From contig NZ_FMAF01000003.1 in the NCBI RefSeq assembly GCF_900094565.1, forward strand, positions 1 through 64,000: 64,000 nt of DNA. The letters are read 5' to 3'. Below are positions 16,779 through 25,015 of the stretch, piece after piece; positions within the stretch are counted from its first letter, which is position 1; every line of letters starts with the position of its first letter. The notes beneath the pieces were generated by a model. It was not told where the DNA came from. It did no database searches and saw only the letters and a list, made by a program, of their open reading frames with translations. This stretch comes from Martinezella lusitana. GTDB taxonomy: Bacteria > Pseudomonadota > Alphaproteobacteria > Rhizobiales > Rhizobiaceae. The position numbers and the translations under genes are program-made.

Positions 16779-17156
16779 TCAAAGTCGCTTAGGCTGGCGG
16801 ATCGTCCGCTCGTTTTCCACATTGCCCGTATTGAGCGTCGTATTCGGCTCGAAGAGCACGACTTCGCACGTCGGTTCTGCGACCGGGCAATGTTCCACGC
16901 CATGCGGCACGATGATATATTCGCCCGGACCGAGGACGATATCGCCGCCGTTTTCCTCCCGCAGCTTCATGCGCAGAGTGCCCCTGACGACCAGGAACAG
17001 CTCGTCCTCCGCTTCATGATGATGCCAATGGAAGGCGCCATCCAGCTTGACGAGCTTGACCTGAAAATCGTTGATGTCGCCACCGACGCGCGGGCTCCAA
17101 GCCTCGTCGAAGGCTGCAAAAGCCTTGGTAAGATTGACCTTTTTCAGCGTGATCAT
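16779..17156 (-). CDS. Cupin domain protein
   Basis: A 125-residue cupin. The metal-binding motif HWHHHEAEDELFLVVRGTL covers residues about 44-62 and the second motif GPGEYIIVPHGVEHCP covers 76-91. It resembles the small cupins related to mannose-6-phosphate isomerase; function unknown. The start at 17156 is set by GGAGGAG seven bases ahead; a longer frame upstream has no similarity. It is divergent from the LLM oxidoreductase gene across about 210 bases. Confidence 0.85.
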   Translation of the reverse strand: MITLKKVNLTKAFAAFDEAWSPRVGGDINDFQVKLVKLDGAFHWHHHEAEDELFLVVRGTLRMKLREENGGDIVLGPGEYIIVPHGVEHCPVAEPTCEVVLFEPNTTLNTGNVENERTIRQPKRL

Positions 17157-17367
17157 GCGCTCCTCCTTCTCGCCAAGCAGCTTGATGTCGAAGCTAATAT
17201 TGGAGGCAGTATCGCCGAACGCAACGCCGACACTGCGGAATGCGGTCGATTGCCATTGCCATATCGAATTCCTCGAAGGTTTCAGCCGAAACTTTCCGGG
17301 TAGTTGACGATCCGGAACGGCGCTACATGCCCTCTCAATATTATTTGGACAGACGACGGGAAAAATC

Positions 17368-18405
17368 ATGACGACAAATAATGTCGAATTCGGACTCGAT
17401 ACCTTCGGCGACGTGACCTTTGACGACAACGGCGCGCCGCTGCCGCACGCGCAAGTCATCCGCAACGTCGTCGAGGAAGGCGTCCTTGCCGATCAGCGCG
17501 GCATCGATTTCTTCGGCATCGGCGAACATCACCGTGAGGACTTCGCCGTCTCCTCCCCCGAGACCATACTGGCCGCCATCGCTAGCCGCACCTCACACAT
17601 TCATCTGGGATCGGCCGTGACGGTTCTGAGCTCGGATGACCCGATCCGCGTCTTCCAACGCTTCTCCAGCCTCAATGCCATCTCGAACGGTCGGGCCGAG
17701 GTGATCCTCGGCCGGGGGTCGTTTACGGAATCCTTCCCGCTGTTCGGCTTCGAGCTGTCGCAATACGAACAGCTCTTCGAGGAGAAGCTGGACCTGTTCG
17801 CGGCGCTTTTATCCAAAGAGCCGGTGACCTGGCAGGGCAGCATCCGCCCGCCATTGCAAAACCAGCGGGTTTTCCCGACCATCGAGAGCGGCCATCTGAA
17901 GACATGGATCGGCGTCGGCGGCAGCCCGGAATCAGTTGTCCGTGCCGCCCAATATGATCTGCCGCTCATGCTGGCGATCATCGGCGGCAGCCCCTATCGC
18001 TTCCAGCCCTACGTCGATCTCTATCATCGGGCCTTCGCGCAACTGGGCAAGCCTGTGAGGCCGATCGGTATCCATTCGCCGGGCTATATCGCTGACACCG
18101 ACGATCAGGCCCGCGAGGAATTGTGGCCCTGCTACAAGGCTATGCGCGACCGGATCGGTCGCGAGCGCGGCTGGCCGCCCATGACCCGAAACGAATTCGA
18201 AAACGAGATCGAAAAAGGTTCGCTCTATGTCGGCTCGCCGGAAACGGTCGCCGCCAAGCTCGCCCCGGTCATCAAGACGCTCGGCATCAACCGCTTTCAA
18301 TTGAAGTACAGCGCCGGTGCGCTCGGCCACGACAAGTTGATGCGCTGCATCGAACTATACGGCCAGAAGGTCATCCCTGCTGTGCGCGCGGCATTGGCGG
18401 CATAA
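17368..18405 (+). CDS. LLM class flavin-dependent oxidoreductase
   Basis: A 345-residue luciferase-like monooxygenase. It opens FGLDTFGDV, carries FFGIGEHHREDF and LGSAVTVLSSDDP in the N-terminal half of the TIM barrel and GSPETVAAKL near the end, all typical of this family. Such enzymes use reduced FMN and oxygen to oxidise small molecules; the substrate is unknown. It is followed by an inverted repeat (18445-18480) and an RpiR-type regulator in the same direction. Confidence 0.88.
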   Translation: MTTNNVEFGLDTFGDVTFDDNGAPLPHAQVIRNVVEEGVLADQRGIDFFGIGEHHREDFAVSSPETILAAIASRTSHIHLGSAVTVLSSDDPIRVFQRFSSLNAISNGRAEVILGRGSFTESFPLFGFELSQYEQLFEEKLDLFAALLSKEPVTWQGSIRPPLQNQRVFPTIESGHLKTWIGVGGSPESVVRAAQYDLPLMLAIIGGSPYRFQPYVDLYHRAFAQLGKPVRPIGIHSPGYIADTDDQAREELWPCYKAMRDRIGRERGWPPMTRNEFENEIEKGSLYVGSPETVAAKLAPVIKTLGINRFQLKYSAGALGHDKLMRCIELYGQKVIPAVRAALAA

Positions 18406-18444
18406 TTCAAGACCGACCCGGCCGCCTTCCGTGATCGACTGGAA

Positions 18445-18480
18445 CAGCACATGCTTCGCTACGCGGCGAGGCATGTGCTG
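18445..18480. terminator. Inverted repeat after the LLM gene
   Basis: CAGCACATGC (18445-18454) and GCATGTGCTG (18471-18480) form a perfect 10-bp stem with a 16-base loop, 40 bases after the LLM stop. A short T-rich stretch follows. It probably ends or protects the LLM transcript. Confidence 0.45.
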
Positions 18481-18500
18481 AATCCTGTTGTCATCACTAA

Positions 18501-18542
18501 GTAGTAAATGCTACTAATATTAATAGGAGTAGCATTTACTAC
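18501..18542. promoter_or_regulatory. Perfect 15-bp inverted repeat before the RpiR regulator
   Basis: GTAGTAAATGCTACT (18501-18515) and AGTAGCATTTACTAC (18528-18542) are exact reverse complements with a 12-base AT-rich spacer. The right arm ends 17 bases before the ATG of the RpiR gene. Position and symmetry fit an autoregulatory operator; the half-site GTAGTAAATGCTAC is itself partly symmetric, as in RpiR-type operators. A hairpin hiding the start codon is an alternative. Confidence 0.6.
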
Positions 18543-18559
18543 GAAACAGAATTGCACGA

Positions 18560-19450
18560 ATGACGGAGAAGACGCAGGAGCGGCAGACCTTCGAAAGCCG
18601 GGTTCTCGCAGCGCTCGATGCGCTCGCCCCGGCGGAACAGCGCATCGCCCGTTTCTTCATCGACCAGAAGCAGGCGGTCCTGCTGAATTCCGCCGCCCAG
18701 ATTGCGGAGCGTGCCGGCGCCAGCGACGCGACCGTCGTGCGCACCGCACGTGCGCTTGGTTTCGAAAGCCTGTCTGCGCTGCGTGCCGCCTTGCTCTCCG
18801 AACTGACGGGCATGCCATCACCCGGCGACCGGATGGAGCGGACGCTGGCCGAGACGGGTGGCGATGCGCTTCGCCACGTGATGAGCATCCACGAAAAGGC
18901 ATTGGAGGCTTTGCGGGATCAGCAGTTCACCGTAAGCTTTGAGCGTTGCATCGATATTCTGGCTGGCGCGGCGCGGCGCCATGTCTTCGGTATCGGCCCC
19001 TCGGGCGCCATGGCGGACTATGCCAGCCTGCAATTCAACCGCATAGGCCTGCCGACGAACGCCCTCTCCGTCTCGGGCATTGCCTTGGCGGATCGCCTCC
19101 TGTGGGTCGGCAAAGGCGATGCGGTGCTGATGATGGCCTATGCGCCGCTCTATCGCGAAGTCGATATCCTCCTCGATCACGCCGCTCGGCATGACGTGCC
19201 GGTCATATTGATCAGCGACGACCTCGGCCCGCTGGTTGCAGGCAAGGTGGCGGAGATCCTTCCCCTGCCGCGTGGCAATGCCGATCATCTCGCCATGCAT
19301 GGCGGCACGATGGTTCTGATCGAAGCGATGATCGTTGCACTGGCAGCGAGGAACAAGGAAGCAGCCCTCGATAGCCTTGATCAACTCAGCATGCTGCGCG
19401 GTTCTATCGATAAGGCCTGGAGCAAACGCGGCACAAGGAAACGGAAGTGA
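18560..19450 (+). CDS. MurR/RpiR family transcriptional regulator
   Basis: The product has 296 residues. The N-terminal HTH_6 domain (LAPAEQRIARFFIDQ, then AAQIAERAGASDATVVRTARALGF) covers about 22-80, and a SIS sugar-isomerase fold covers about 125-265 (VFGIGPSGAMADYASLQFNRIG; VILISDDLGPLVAGKVAEILPLPR). Such regulators bind phosphosugars. The nearest downstream genes encode membrane proteins of unknown role, so the regulated pathway is not clear. The start has no strong ribosome site and is preceded closely by a perfect dyad. Confidence 0.87.
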   Translation: MTEKTQERQTFESRVLAALDALAPAEQRIARFFIDQKQAVLLNSAAQIAERAGASDATVVRTARALGFESLSALRAALLSELTGMPSPGDRMERTLAETGGDALRHVMSIHEKALEALRDQQFTVSFERCIDILAGAARRHVFGIGPSGAMADYASLQFNRIGLPTNALSVSGIALADRLLWVGKGDAVLMMAYAPLYREVDILLDHAARHDVPVILISDDLGPLVAGKVAEILPLPRGNADHLAMHGGTMVLIEAMIVALAARNKEAALDSLDQLSMLRGSIDKAWSKRGTRKRK

Positions 19451-19551
19451 ACGTCGAGGCGTCCGGCGAGCCAAGGCTCGCATCATGCGGCGGCCATTCG
19501 GCCTCGGGCGCAAGTTCACCCAGGGCACGAAGAAAATCTACGGAGAAGACC

Positions 19552-19596
19552 ATGCGAAATCAAAGTCCTCATCGTCATTCGGGAATCGTTTCATGA
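19552..19596 (+). CDS. Putative 14-residue leader peptide
   Basis: ATG at 19552 follows a clear CGGAG site and opens MRNQSPHRHSGIVS, ending in a TGA that overlaps the ATG of the next gene (ATGA at 19593-19596). The downstream ATG has no ribosome site of its own, so its translation may be coupled to this short frame. A role in sensing is only a guess. Alternatively the real start of the membrane protein is elsewhere. Confidence 0.35.
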   Translation: MRNQSPHRHSGIVS

Positions 19597-20348
19597 GTAG
19601 CCTCACACCCATTCTCTCCACGGTGACGGCATCCTTCCTTGGTTCTTTCGTCGAGGTCGTGGAAGCCTTCACCATCGTCCTTGCCGTCGGGGTCACGCGT
19701 AGCTGGCGCCCGGCGCTGACGGGTGCCGCGCTCGCGCTCGCCGTGCTGGCGGCCCTCGTCCTCATCTTCGGGCCGTTGCTCGCGCTCGTGCCCATCGAAA
19801 CGCTGCAATTCGTCGTCGGCGTTCTCCTGATCCTGTTCGGGATGCGCTGGCTGCGCAAAGCCATTCTCCGGTCCCTGGGCGTCATCGCCTTGCATGACGA
19901 GGAAGCGGCCTTCTCGAAGGAGACCGCATCCTTGAAAGCGCAATCCACGGATCGCCGCGCCGACTACCTTGCCGGCCTCGCCGCCTTCAAGGCGGTGCTG
20001 CTTGAGGGCGTCGAGGTGGTCTTCATCGTCATCGCCGTCGGCGGCGCGCATGGCCTGACGCTCTATGCCGGTCTCGGCGCCCTTGCCGCCTTCGTTCTGG
20101 TCATGCTGATCGGGCTGCTGGTGCATCGTCCGCTTGCCACCGTGCCGGAAAATACCCTCAAATTCGTCGTCGGCCTGATGCTCACCAGCTTCGGCATTTT
20201 CTGGACCGGTGAAGGCATCGGCACTCGCTGGCCGGGCGCGGATCTCGCCTTGATCGCCATCTTTGCGATCGTTTCGCTGGCCTCCTTCGCCATTCTTCGC
20301 GGCCTGCGCGGTTCCACCGGCACCCCCACAGCAAAGGCAGCCCAATGA
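19593..20348 (+). CDS. FTR1-like multi-pass membrane protein (COG4280 type)
   Basis: A 251-residue protein with about seven membrane segments. Two halves repeat a glutamate-bearing motif in a membrane helix: FVEVVEAFTIVLAVG near residues 15-29 and LLEGVEVVFIVIAVG near 133-147, reminiscent of the REGLE motifs of FTR1 iron permeases and of TerC/LysE-like folds. This suggests cation transport, but the substrate is unknown. The next gene overlaps by four bases, making a two-gene unit. Confidence 0.7.
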   Translation: MSSLTPILSTVTASFLGSFVEVVEAFTIVLAVGVTRSWRPALTGAALALAVLAALVLIFGPLLALVPIETLQFVVGVLLILFGMRWLRKAILRSLGVIALHDEEAAFSKETASLKAQSTDRRADYLAGLAAFKAVLLEGVEVVFIVIAVGGAHGLTLYAGLGALAAFVLVMLIGLLVHRPLATVPENTLKFVVGLMLTSFGIFWTGEGIGTRWPGADLALIAIFAIVSLASFAILRGLRGSTGTPTAKAAQ

Positions 20349-20551
20349 CCGTGCTCCGTATCGCCCTGTCCGAGCTCATCGGCATGTTCATCGACGACGG
20401 CAGCCTCGCGACCCTCTGCCTGATCCTCATCCTCGCAATTGCGGGCGCGGTTGAATTTCTCGCCATGCCACCGCTCGCGGGGGCAGTTCTCCTGCTGTTC
20501 GGCTGCCTCGCCATTCTGCTCTACAGCGTCCGCCGTGCGGTGAAGCGGTGA
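20345..20551 (+). CDS. Small two-helix membrane protein
   Basis: 68 residues with two hydrophobic stretches (about 20-40 and 42-62) and a basic C-terminus (RRAVKR). The start overlaps the stop of the FTR1-like gene (ATGA), so the two proteins are translationally coupled and may form a complex. No family recognised. Confidence 0.65.
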   Translation: MTVLRIALSELIGMFIDDGSLATLCLILILAIAGAVEFLAMPPLAGAVLLLFGCLAILLYSVRRAVKR

Positions 20552-20560
20552 TATTTCATG

Positions 20561-20594
20561 TTCCCCTGCGAGCCTCTTCGGGCCTGCAGGGGAA
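20561..20594 (+). terminator. Stem-loop after the FTR1-like pair
   Basis: TTCCCCTGC (20561-20569) pairs with GCAGGGGAA (20586-20594), ten bases after the small membrane protein. There is no T-run, so it may act as an RNA 3-prime end or attenuator. Confidence 0.45.
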
Positions 20595-20724
20595 GATGAC
20601 CGCCTCAATCGCGAATTCCGCCAAGCCCACCATTGTCGCGCATGTCGCCGGATCTCGCCCCTCGACAGGACCCTTCGCGGATGCGAAGAATTCGGCATCA
20701 TCAGCCAATTGGAGAAACGGTCAC

Positions 20725-21306
20725 ATGAGCAGCGCCCATCCCGAAGTCTATCTGGTGCGGCACGGGCAGACGGAGTGGAGCCTTTCCGGCAGGCACACGG
20801 GCCGAACCGACATTCCTTTGACCGCCGCCGGCGAAGAAGCCGCCCGCAAAGTCGCCGGGCGTCTGCCTGCCATCGATTTCGCCGCTGTCTGGTCGAGCCC
20901 GTCGCAACGCGCCCAGAATACCTGCGCGCTGGCGGGTTTCGGCGGTCGGCGCATTGTCAAGGACGATCTGGCGGAATGGGACTACGGCGCCTATGAGGGC
21001 ATCACCACCAAGGCGATCCTGGCCGAACGCCCCGACTGGCAACTCTTCCGCGACGGCTGCCTGAACGGCGAGACGGCAGCCGATGTCGGTGCGCGCGCCG
21101 ACCGGATCATCGACGAACTTCGCGCCATCGACGGCTCCGTCCTGATCTTCTCCAGCGCCCATTTCCTGCGGGTCTTTGCCACCCGTTGGGTCGGCCTGCC
21201 CCCGCAAGACGGCGCACGCCTGGTGCTCGACACGACAAGCATCAGCGTGCTCGGCTACGAACACGACCTGACCGAGCCGGTCATCCGTCGCTGGAACCAG
21301 GTCTAA
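20725..21306 (+). CDS. Histidine phosphatase family protein
   Basis: A 193-residue phosphoglycerate-mutase-like enzyme. The catalytic RHG motif is in VYLVRHGQTEWS near residue 12, and the second His is in FSSAHFLRVFATRW near 147. The SGRHTGRTDIPL and WDYGAYEG motifs fit the cobalamin phosphatase/GpmB group. It should dephosphorylate a small metabolite. The start at 20725 has GGAGAAAC ahead; a longer frame from 20548 is not supported. Confidence 0.85.
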   Translation: MSSAHPEVYLVRHGQTEWSLSGRHTGRTDIPLTAAGEEAARKVAGRLPAIDFAAVWSSPSQRAQNTCALAGFGGRRIVKDDLAEWDYGAYEGITTKAILAERPDWQLFRDGCLNGETAADVGARADRIIDELRAIDGSVLIFSSAHFLRVFATRWVGLPPQDGARLVLDTTSISVLGYEHDLTEPVIRRWNQV

Positions 21307-21327
21307 AGGACACACCAACTCCGCGTC

Positions 21328-22752
21328 TCAGGCAACTGCCGACATCGCAAGCAGCCTGGCAATCCTCTCCGCCGCCGCATTCGCCGCAGCGGCCTCCATG
21401 CGGGCGATACCGAACAACATCCCCGGCCGCGATGGCCCGAGATGCAGCGACGACATGGCCCGCAATGCGAAGCCGTGAGAATTGATGGAGCGAACGGCCG
21501 CGACGTCATCGACGGCGATGTCCCGGAACCAACTCGCCAGTTGCTGGCCTCCGTTGCCTTCGCCGACATCAAGCCACGCGCCGCAATGACGATTGAGGGC
21601 GGAGACAACAGCGGCCATGCGTTCCGCGTAAACGGCATTCATATGCCTGAGATGCGCGCGAAACCGGCCTTCGTCGATAAAGTCGGCAAGGGCTGCCTGG
21701 ATATGAACAGGCACGACCGCCCCTCTCAGCCGTTGCGCTGTCTCGACGGTCGCCACGAGCCTGGAAGGCACAACGGCATAGGCGACGCGCAGACCGGGCG
21801 CGAGCGTTTTCGAAAACGTGCCGAGATAGGCGACCACTTCGCCACGATCGATGCCCTGCAACGCGGCGATCGGGCGGGAGGCATACTGAAATTCACTGTC
21901 GTAATCGTCTTCCAGCACGATCGCGCCCGTGGCGCGGGCAAATTCGAGCAGCGCAAGGCGGCGTGACAGGCTCATGGTCACGCCGGTCGGATATTGATGC
22001 GAGGGTGTGACGTAGATCAGCCGCGGCGGCGGTCCGTCCGCCCGGGCAATATCGATGCCTTCCTCATCGCAGGGCACAGCCACCAGAGCGGCACCCGCCA
22101 TCCGGAGCAATGCGTGCGCGGTGGCGTAGCCGGGATCCTCGATCCATGCGAAGCCACCGTTCGGATGATCTGCCCAGAGCAGAACGCTCGCAAGCAGGCT
22201 GATCGCCGCGCCGGTCGAAGGCACGATCAACACCTGTTCGGGACGGGCGATCACGCCGCGCGTCGCCGAAATATGGTCGAGGATTGCAGCGCGCAATTCT
22301 GGAATGCCGCCATGGGCGCCATAACCGAGATCATGCACCCGAAGTGACCGGCCGCGGGCGCCGAGACATCGCGCCCAGGCGGCATGGGGGAAAGCGGAGA
22401 CATCTGGCACACCGGGCTCGAACAACCCACCCGTGGCGAACTCTGTGGTCTGGGACGAGTTGGGCGGTGGCGCTGCGACTTGCCCCTGCAGGGGTGGCGT
22501 CGAGAAAGCCGCAACGCGGGTTGCGGCACCTGTCGTCGATTGCAGATAGCCCTCCGCCTTCAGGCGGTCATAGGCGTTGACCACGGTTGAGCGCGCGACA
22601 CCGAGCGAGATGGCCAGCGCCCGCGTCGAGGGCACGCGTTGCCCCGCTGGCATCTGCCCATGAAGGATACGGTCGCGCATCGCGCGATAGACCTGCCCTT
22701 CCAGATCACCCGAGGTCCGGTCGAGCGCCGGCCATTGCGCTATAGATGTCAT
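21328..22752 (-). CDS. MocR family regulator (GntR domain fused to aminotransferase)
   Basis: A 474-residue protein. The GntR winged helix covers about 15-80 (VYRAMRDRILHGQMPAGQRVPSTR shortened; RSTVVNAYDRLKAEGYL). The rest is a fold-type I aminotransferase with the PLP lysine in YLGTFSKTLAPGLRVAY and EDDYDSEFQY upstream. MocR proteins sense PLP or an amino donor and control vitamin B6 or amino-acid genes. The gene is divergent from a PNPOx-fold protein across 94 bases, which is the likely target. The AACTGG repeats between them are the probable binding sites. Confidence 0.88.
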   Translation of the reverse strand: MTSIAQWPALDRTSGDLEGQVYRAMRDRILHGQMPAGQRVPSTRALAISLGVARSTVVNAYDRLKAEGYLQSTTGAATRVAAFSTPPLQGQVAAPPPNSSQTTEFATGGLFEPGVPDVSAFPHAAWARCLGARGRSLRVHDLGYGAHGGIPELRAAILDHISATRGVIARPEQVLIVPSTGAAISLLASVLLWADHPNGGFAWIEDPGYATAHALLRMAGAALVAVPCDEEGIDIARADGPPPRLIYVTPSHQYPTGVTMSLSRRLALLEFARATGAIVLEDDYDSEFQYASRPIAALQGIDRGEVVAYLGTFSKTLAPGLRVAYAVVPSRLVATVETAQRLRGAVVPVHIQAALADFIDEGRFRAHLRHMNAVYAERMAAVVSALNRHCGAWLDVGEGNGGQQLASWFRDIAVDDVAAVRSINSHGFALRAMSSLHLGPSRPGMLFGIARMEAAAANAAAERIARLLAMSAVA

Positions 22753-22760
22753 CAAGCTCC

Positions 22761-22789
22761 AACTGGTCTGTTAAAAATCGAGAAACTGG
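22761..22789. promoter_or_regulatory. Direct AACTGG repeats in the MocR/PNPOx intergenic region
   Basis: AACTGGTCTGTT starts at 22761 and AACTGGCTGTT starts at 22784, 23 bases apart in the same orientation. Direct repeats with a CTGG core at about two helical turns are typical of MocR/PdxR operators. They lie between the divergent MocR and PNPOx-fold genes. Confidence 0.5.
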
Positions 22790-22846
22790 CTGTTTATAGC
22801 CTACCTCTTTGCTGGCAGAGATCAACGATCAATCGATGAGGAAGAC

Positions 22847-23530
22847 ATGGCCGATCACTATCCGCCCGCCACAGAGGACTACCCGACTACTGAGCGCAGC
22901 CGCGTGCGGCGCAGCCCCCGCCGCGGCAGCCACGCCCGCGCCGAAGTCCACGCCATTCTGGATGCCTCTCCTCTCTGTCACGTCGGCTATGTCATCGATG
23001 GTGCGCCGTATGTGACACCGACCTTGCAGTGGCGCGAAGGCGAATACGTCTATTGGCACGGCTCGGCCGCCAGTCGCTTCCTGCGTGCGGCGGAAGACAT
23101 GCCGGTCTGCGTGACCTGCAGCATCATGGACGGCTACGTGCTCGGCCGCTCCGCCTTCAATCATTCGGTCAACTACCGCTCCGCCATGGTCTTCGGCACC
23201 GCACGCCTGGTTGATGACGTCGAAGAGAAAGCCGATGCCTTGCGCCGCCTTATCGAAGACCTGTTTCCCGGCCGCTGGGACAGCCTGAGGCCGATGACGG
23301 GGCAGGAAGCGAAGGCGACATCGGTCCTGCGGATGAAAATCGACGAGGCGACTGCCAAGGTCCGCAACGGCCCGCCGGGCGACATCGACGAAGCGGACTA
23401 CCCGGTCTGGGCCGGCGTCCTGCCCATAAGAAGCCAGCTGGCCCCGGCGCAAGCCGCGCCCGGCATGCCCGACGGGATCGCGCTACCGCAATCGCTCTCG
23501 GACCTGATAGGATCGGGCCGGATTCGCTGA
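22847..23530 (+). CDS. Pyridoxamine 5-phosphate oxidase-fold flavoprotein (NimA-like)
   Basis: A 227-residue protein of the FMN-binding split-barrel (Pyridox_ox_2) family: it has SPLCHVGYVIDGAPYVTPT, YWHGSAASRFLRA and SAFNHSVNYRSAMVFG. Members are often called nitroimidazole resistance or flavin-nucleotide-binding proteins. It is divergent from a MocR regulator and runs just ahead of a GNAT gene (29-base gap), a common pairing. A direct role in vitamin B6 metabolism is possible but not shown. Confidence 0.85.
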   Translation: MADHYPPATEDYPTTERSRVRRSPRRGSHARAEVHAILDASPLCHVGYVIDGAPYVTPTLQWREGEYVYWHGSAASRFLRAAEDMPVCVTCSIMDGYVLGRSAFNHSVNYRSAMVFGTARLVDDVEEKADALRRLIEDLFPGRWDSLRPMTGQEAKATSVLRMKIDEATAKVRNGPPGDIDEADYPVWAGVLPIRSQLAPAQAAPGMPDGIALPQSLSDLIGSGRIR

Positions 23531-23559
23531 GCTGCATTTGATGACCAAAGGACTTTGAC

Positions 23560-24222
23560 ATGGATCTTGCCAACTGGAGCGGCGTGCCACGCCCTGAAAG
23601 AATCACCCTCGAAGGTCGCTATGTGAGGATCGAACCGCTCGATCCGGCGCGCCATGGCGCGGAGCTGTTTGCCTCGGCACAGGCTCCCGGCGCCGAGGAT
23701 CGCTTCCGCTATCTGTTCGAGGATGCGCCTGCCGATTATGCTGCCTTTTCTCCCTGGCTCGAAAAATCTGCCTCCAGCACGGATCCCCTGTTCTTTGCGG
23801 TGATCGACAAGCGGACAGGCCGTGCCGAAGGTCGCCAGGCCTTGATGCGCATCGATAGCACGCACGGCGTCATCGAGATCGGCAGCATCCTCTGGGGGCC
23901 GGCGATCGCCCGCAGCCGCGCGACCACCGAAACCCTCTATCTCTTTGCATCCTACGTCTTCGATACGCTCGGCTACCGCCGTTTCGAATGGAAGTGCAAC
24001 AATCTCAATGAACCGTCGAAACGTGCCGCCGAACGCTTCGGCTTCACCTTCGAGGGCATTTTCCGTCAGCATATGGTCGCCAAGGGCCTGAACCGCGACA
24101 CCGCCTGGTTCGCGATGATCGATGCCGATTGGCCGAGACTGAAGGCCGGGTATGAGCGCTGGCTTAGCCCCGAGAATTTCGACGAAGCCGGGCAGCAGAA
24201 GAGCAAGCTGACGTTCGGCTAA
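23560..24222 (+). CDS. GNAT family N-acetyltransferase
   Basis: A 220-residue RimJ/RimL-type acetyltransferase. ITLEGRYVRIEPL opens the domain, and NNLNEPSKRAAERFGFTFEG is the late acetyl-CoA motif. FRQHMVAKGLNRDTAWFAMID is characteristic of a rhizobial subgroup. It follows the PNPOx-fold gene by 29 bases and is likely co-transcribed, so it may belong to the same MocR-controlled unit. Its target is unknown. Confidence 0.85.
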   Translation: MDLANWSGVPRPERITLEGRYVRIEPLDPARHGAELFASAQAPGAEDRFRYLFEDAPADYAAFSPWLEKSASSTDPLFFAVIDKRTGRAEGRQALMRIDSTHGVIEIGSILWGPAIARSRATTETLYLFASYVFDTLGYRRFEWKCNNLNEPSKRAAERFGFTFEGIFRQHMVAKGLNRDTAWFAMIDADWPRLKAGYERWLSPENFDEAGQQKSKLTFG

Positions 24223-24297
24223 CCAGCCAGAGCCCCTCTGGCGTGGTGTTTCGATGCCAAAGGGATTTTCGGCAGCACACGACGCGTTCGGTTTCCT

Positions 24298-24792
24298 CTA
24301 TGCAACCAAGAATGCGCTTTGCATCAGCTCGACAACATCCGAAACCATCGGCCCCGTCACCTGCTGTGGATTTGGTGCTTCGCAAAACTCCCGCCAGATA
24401 TAAAATGTCAGCTCGGCCCCATCCGTCTCCGGCTCGGCAGCAGGCCTGCCGAAGGAGGCGAGAACCCGATAGCGCTCATCCTTCCAGAACAGGGTCTCAA
24501 GCCAATCATAGACCGGTATGATATGGAAATGGATCGGATGCCCCGGCGAATGATCGTAACGGCCGATATAGACACGCTTGGGACGAAGCAGGGTTTCGAC
24601 TTCCCGCTGCGCCCTGGCAAGGAGAGGACCAAGCGATACAAGCGCTCCGGTCGGCAGATCGTACAATGCGTTGGTTCCCGACTTGGAGCCGACCATCAGG
24701 TAGCCCGGCAGGACCGTGTCGATGCGATGGTTCACGCGCCAATGTTCGGTCTCGTGAATTCTGTACTTGGAAGGAATATCCAATTCCGACAC
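24298..24792 (-). CDS. HIT-like family protein
   Basis: 164 residues. HSPGHPIHFHIIPVY near residues 82-96 contains the histidine triad (H-x-H-x) of the HIT superfamily, preceded by DTVLPGYLMVGSK. HIT proteins are nucleotide hydrolases or transferases; the substrate here cannot be told. It stands alone and converges on the GNAT gene. Confidence 0.78.
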   Translation of the reverse strand: MSELDIPSKYRIHETEHWRVNHRIDTVLPGYLMVGSKSGTNALYDLPTGALVSLGPLLARAQREVETLLRPKRVYIGRYDHSPGHPIHFHIIPVYDWLETLFWKDERYRVLASFGRPAAEPETDGAELTFYIWREFCEAPNPQQVTGPMVSDVVELMQSAFLVA

Positions 24793-25015
24793 CTTTTCAT
24801 TGCCGTCAGGGCAGCCTTCCCTAGAACAGTCGTTGGACGAGCCGGATTCCCGACGTAGAGCAACCGAGGATGGCGAACTCGATCGGTGTCAGCAATATAA
24901 TGAAACAAAAACACTTCTGTTCCACTCAAGATTCCGCTTCCGTGGCCGCAATCATCACGGTACATATCGCCTATATTCGCGCCAACCCACCTGATGACGA
25001 TCCGAGGATAGTGGC

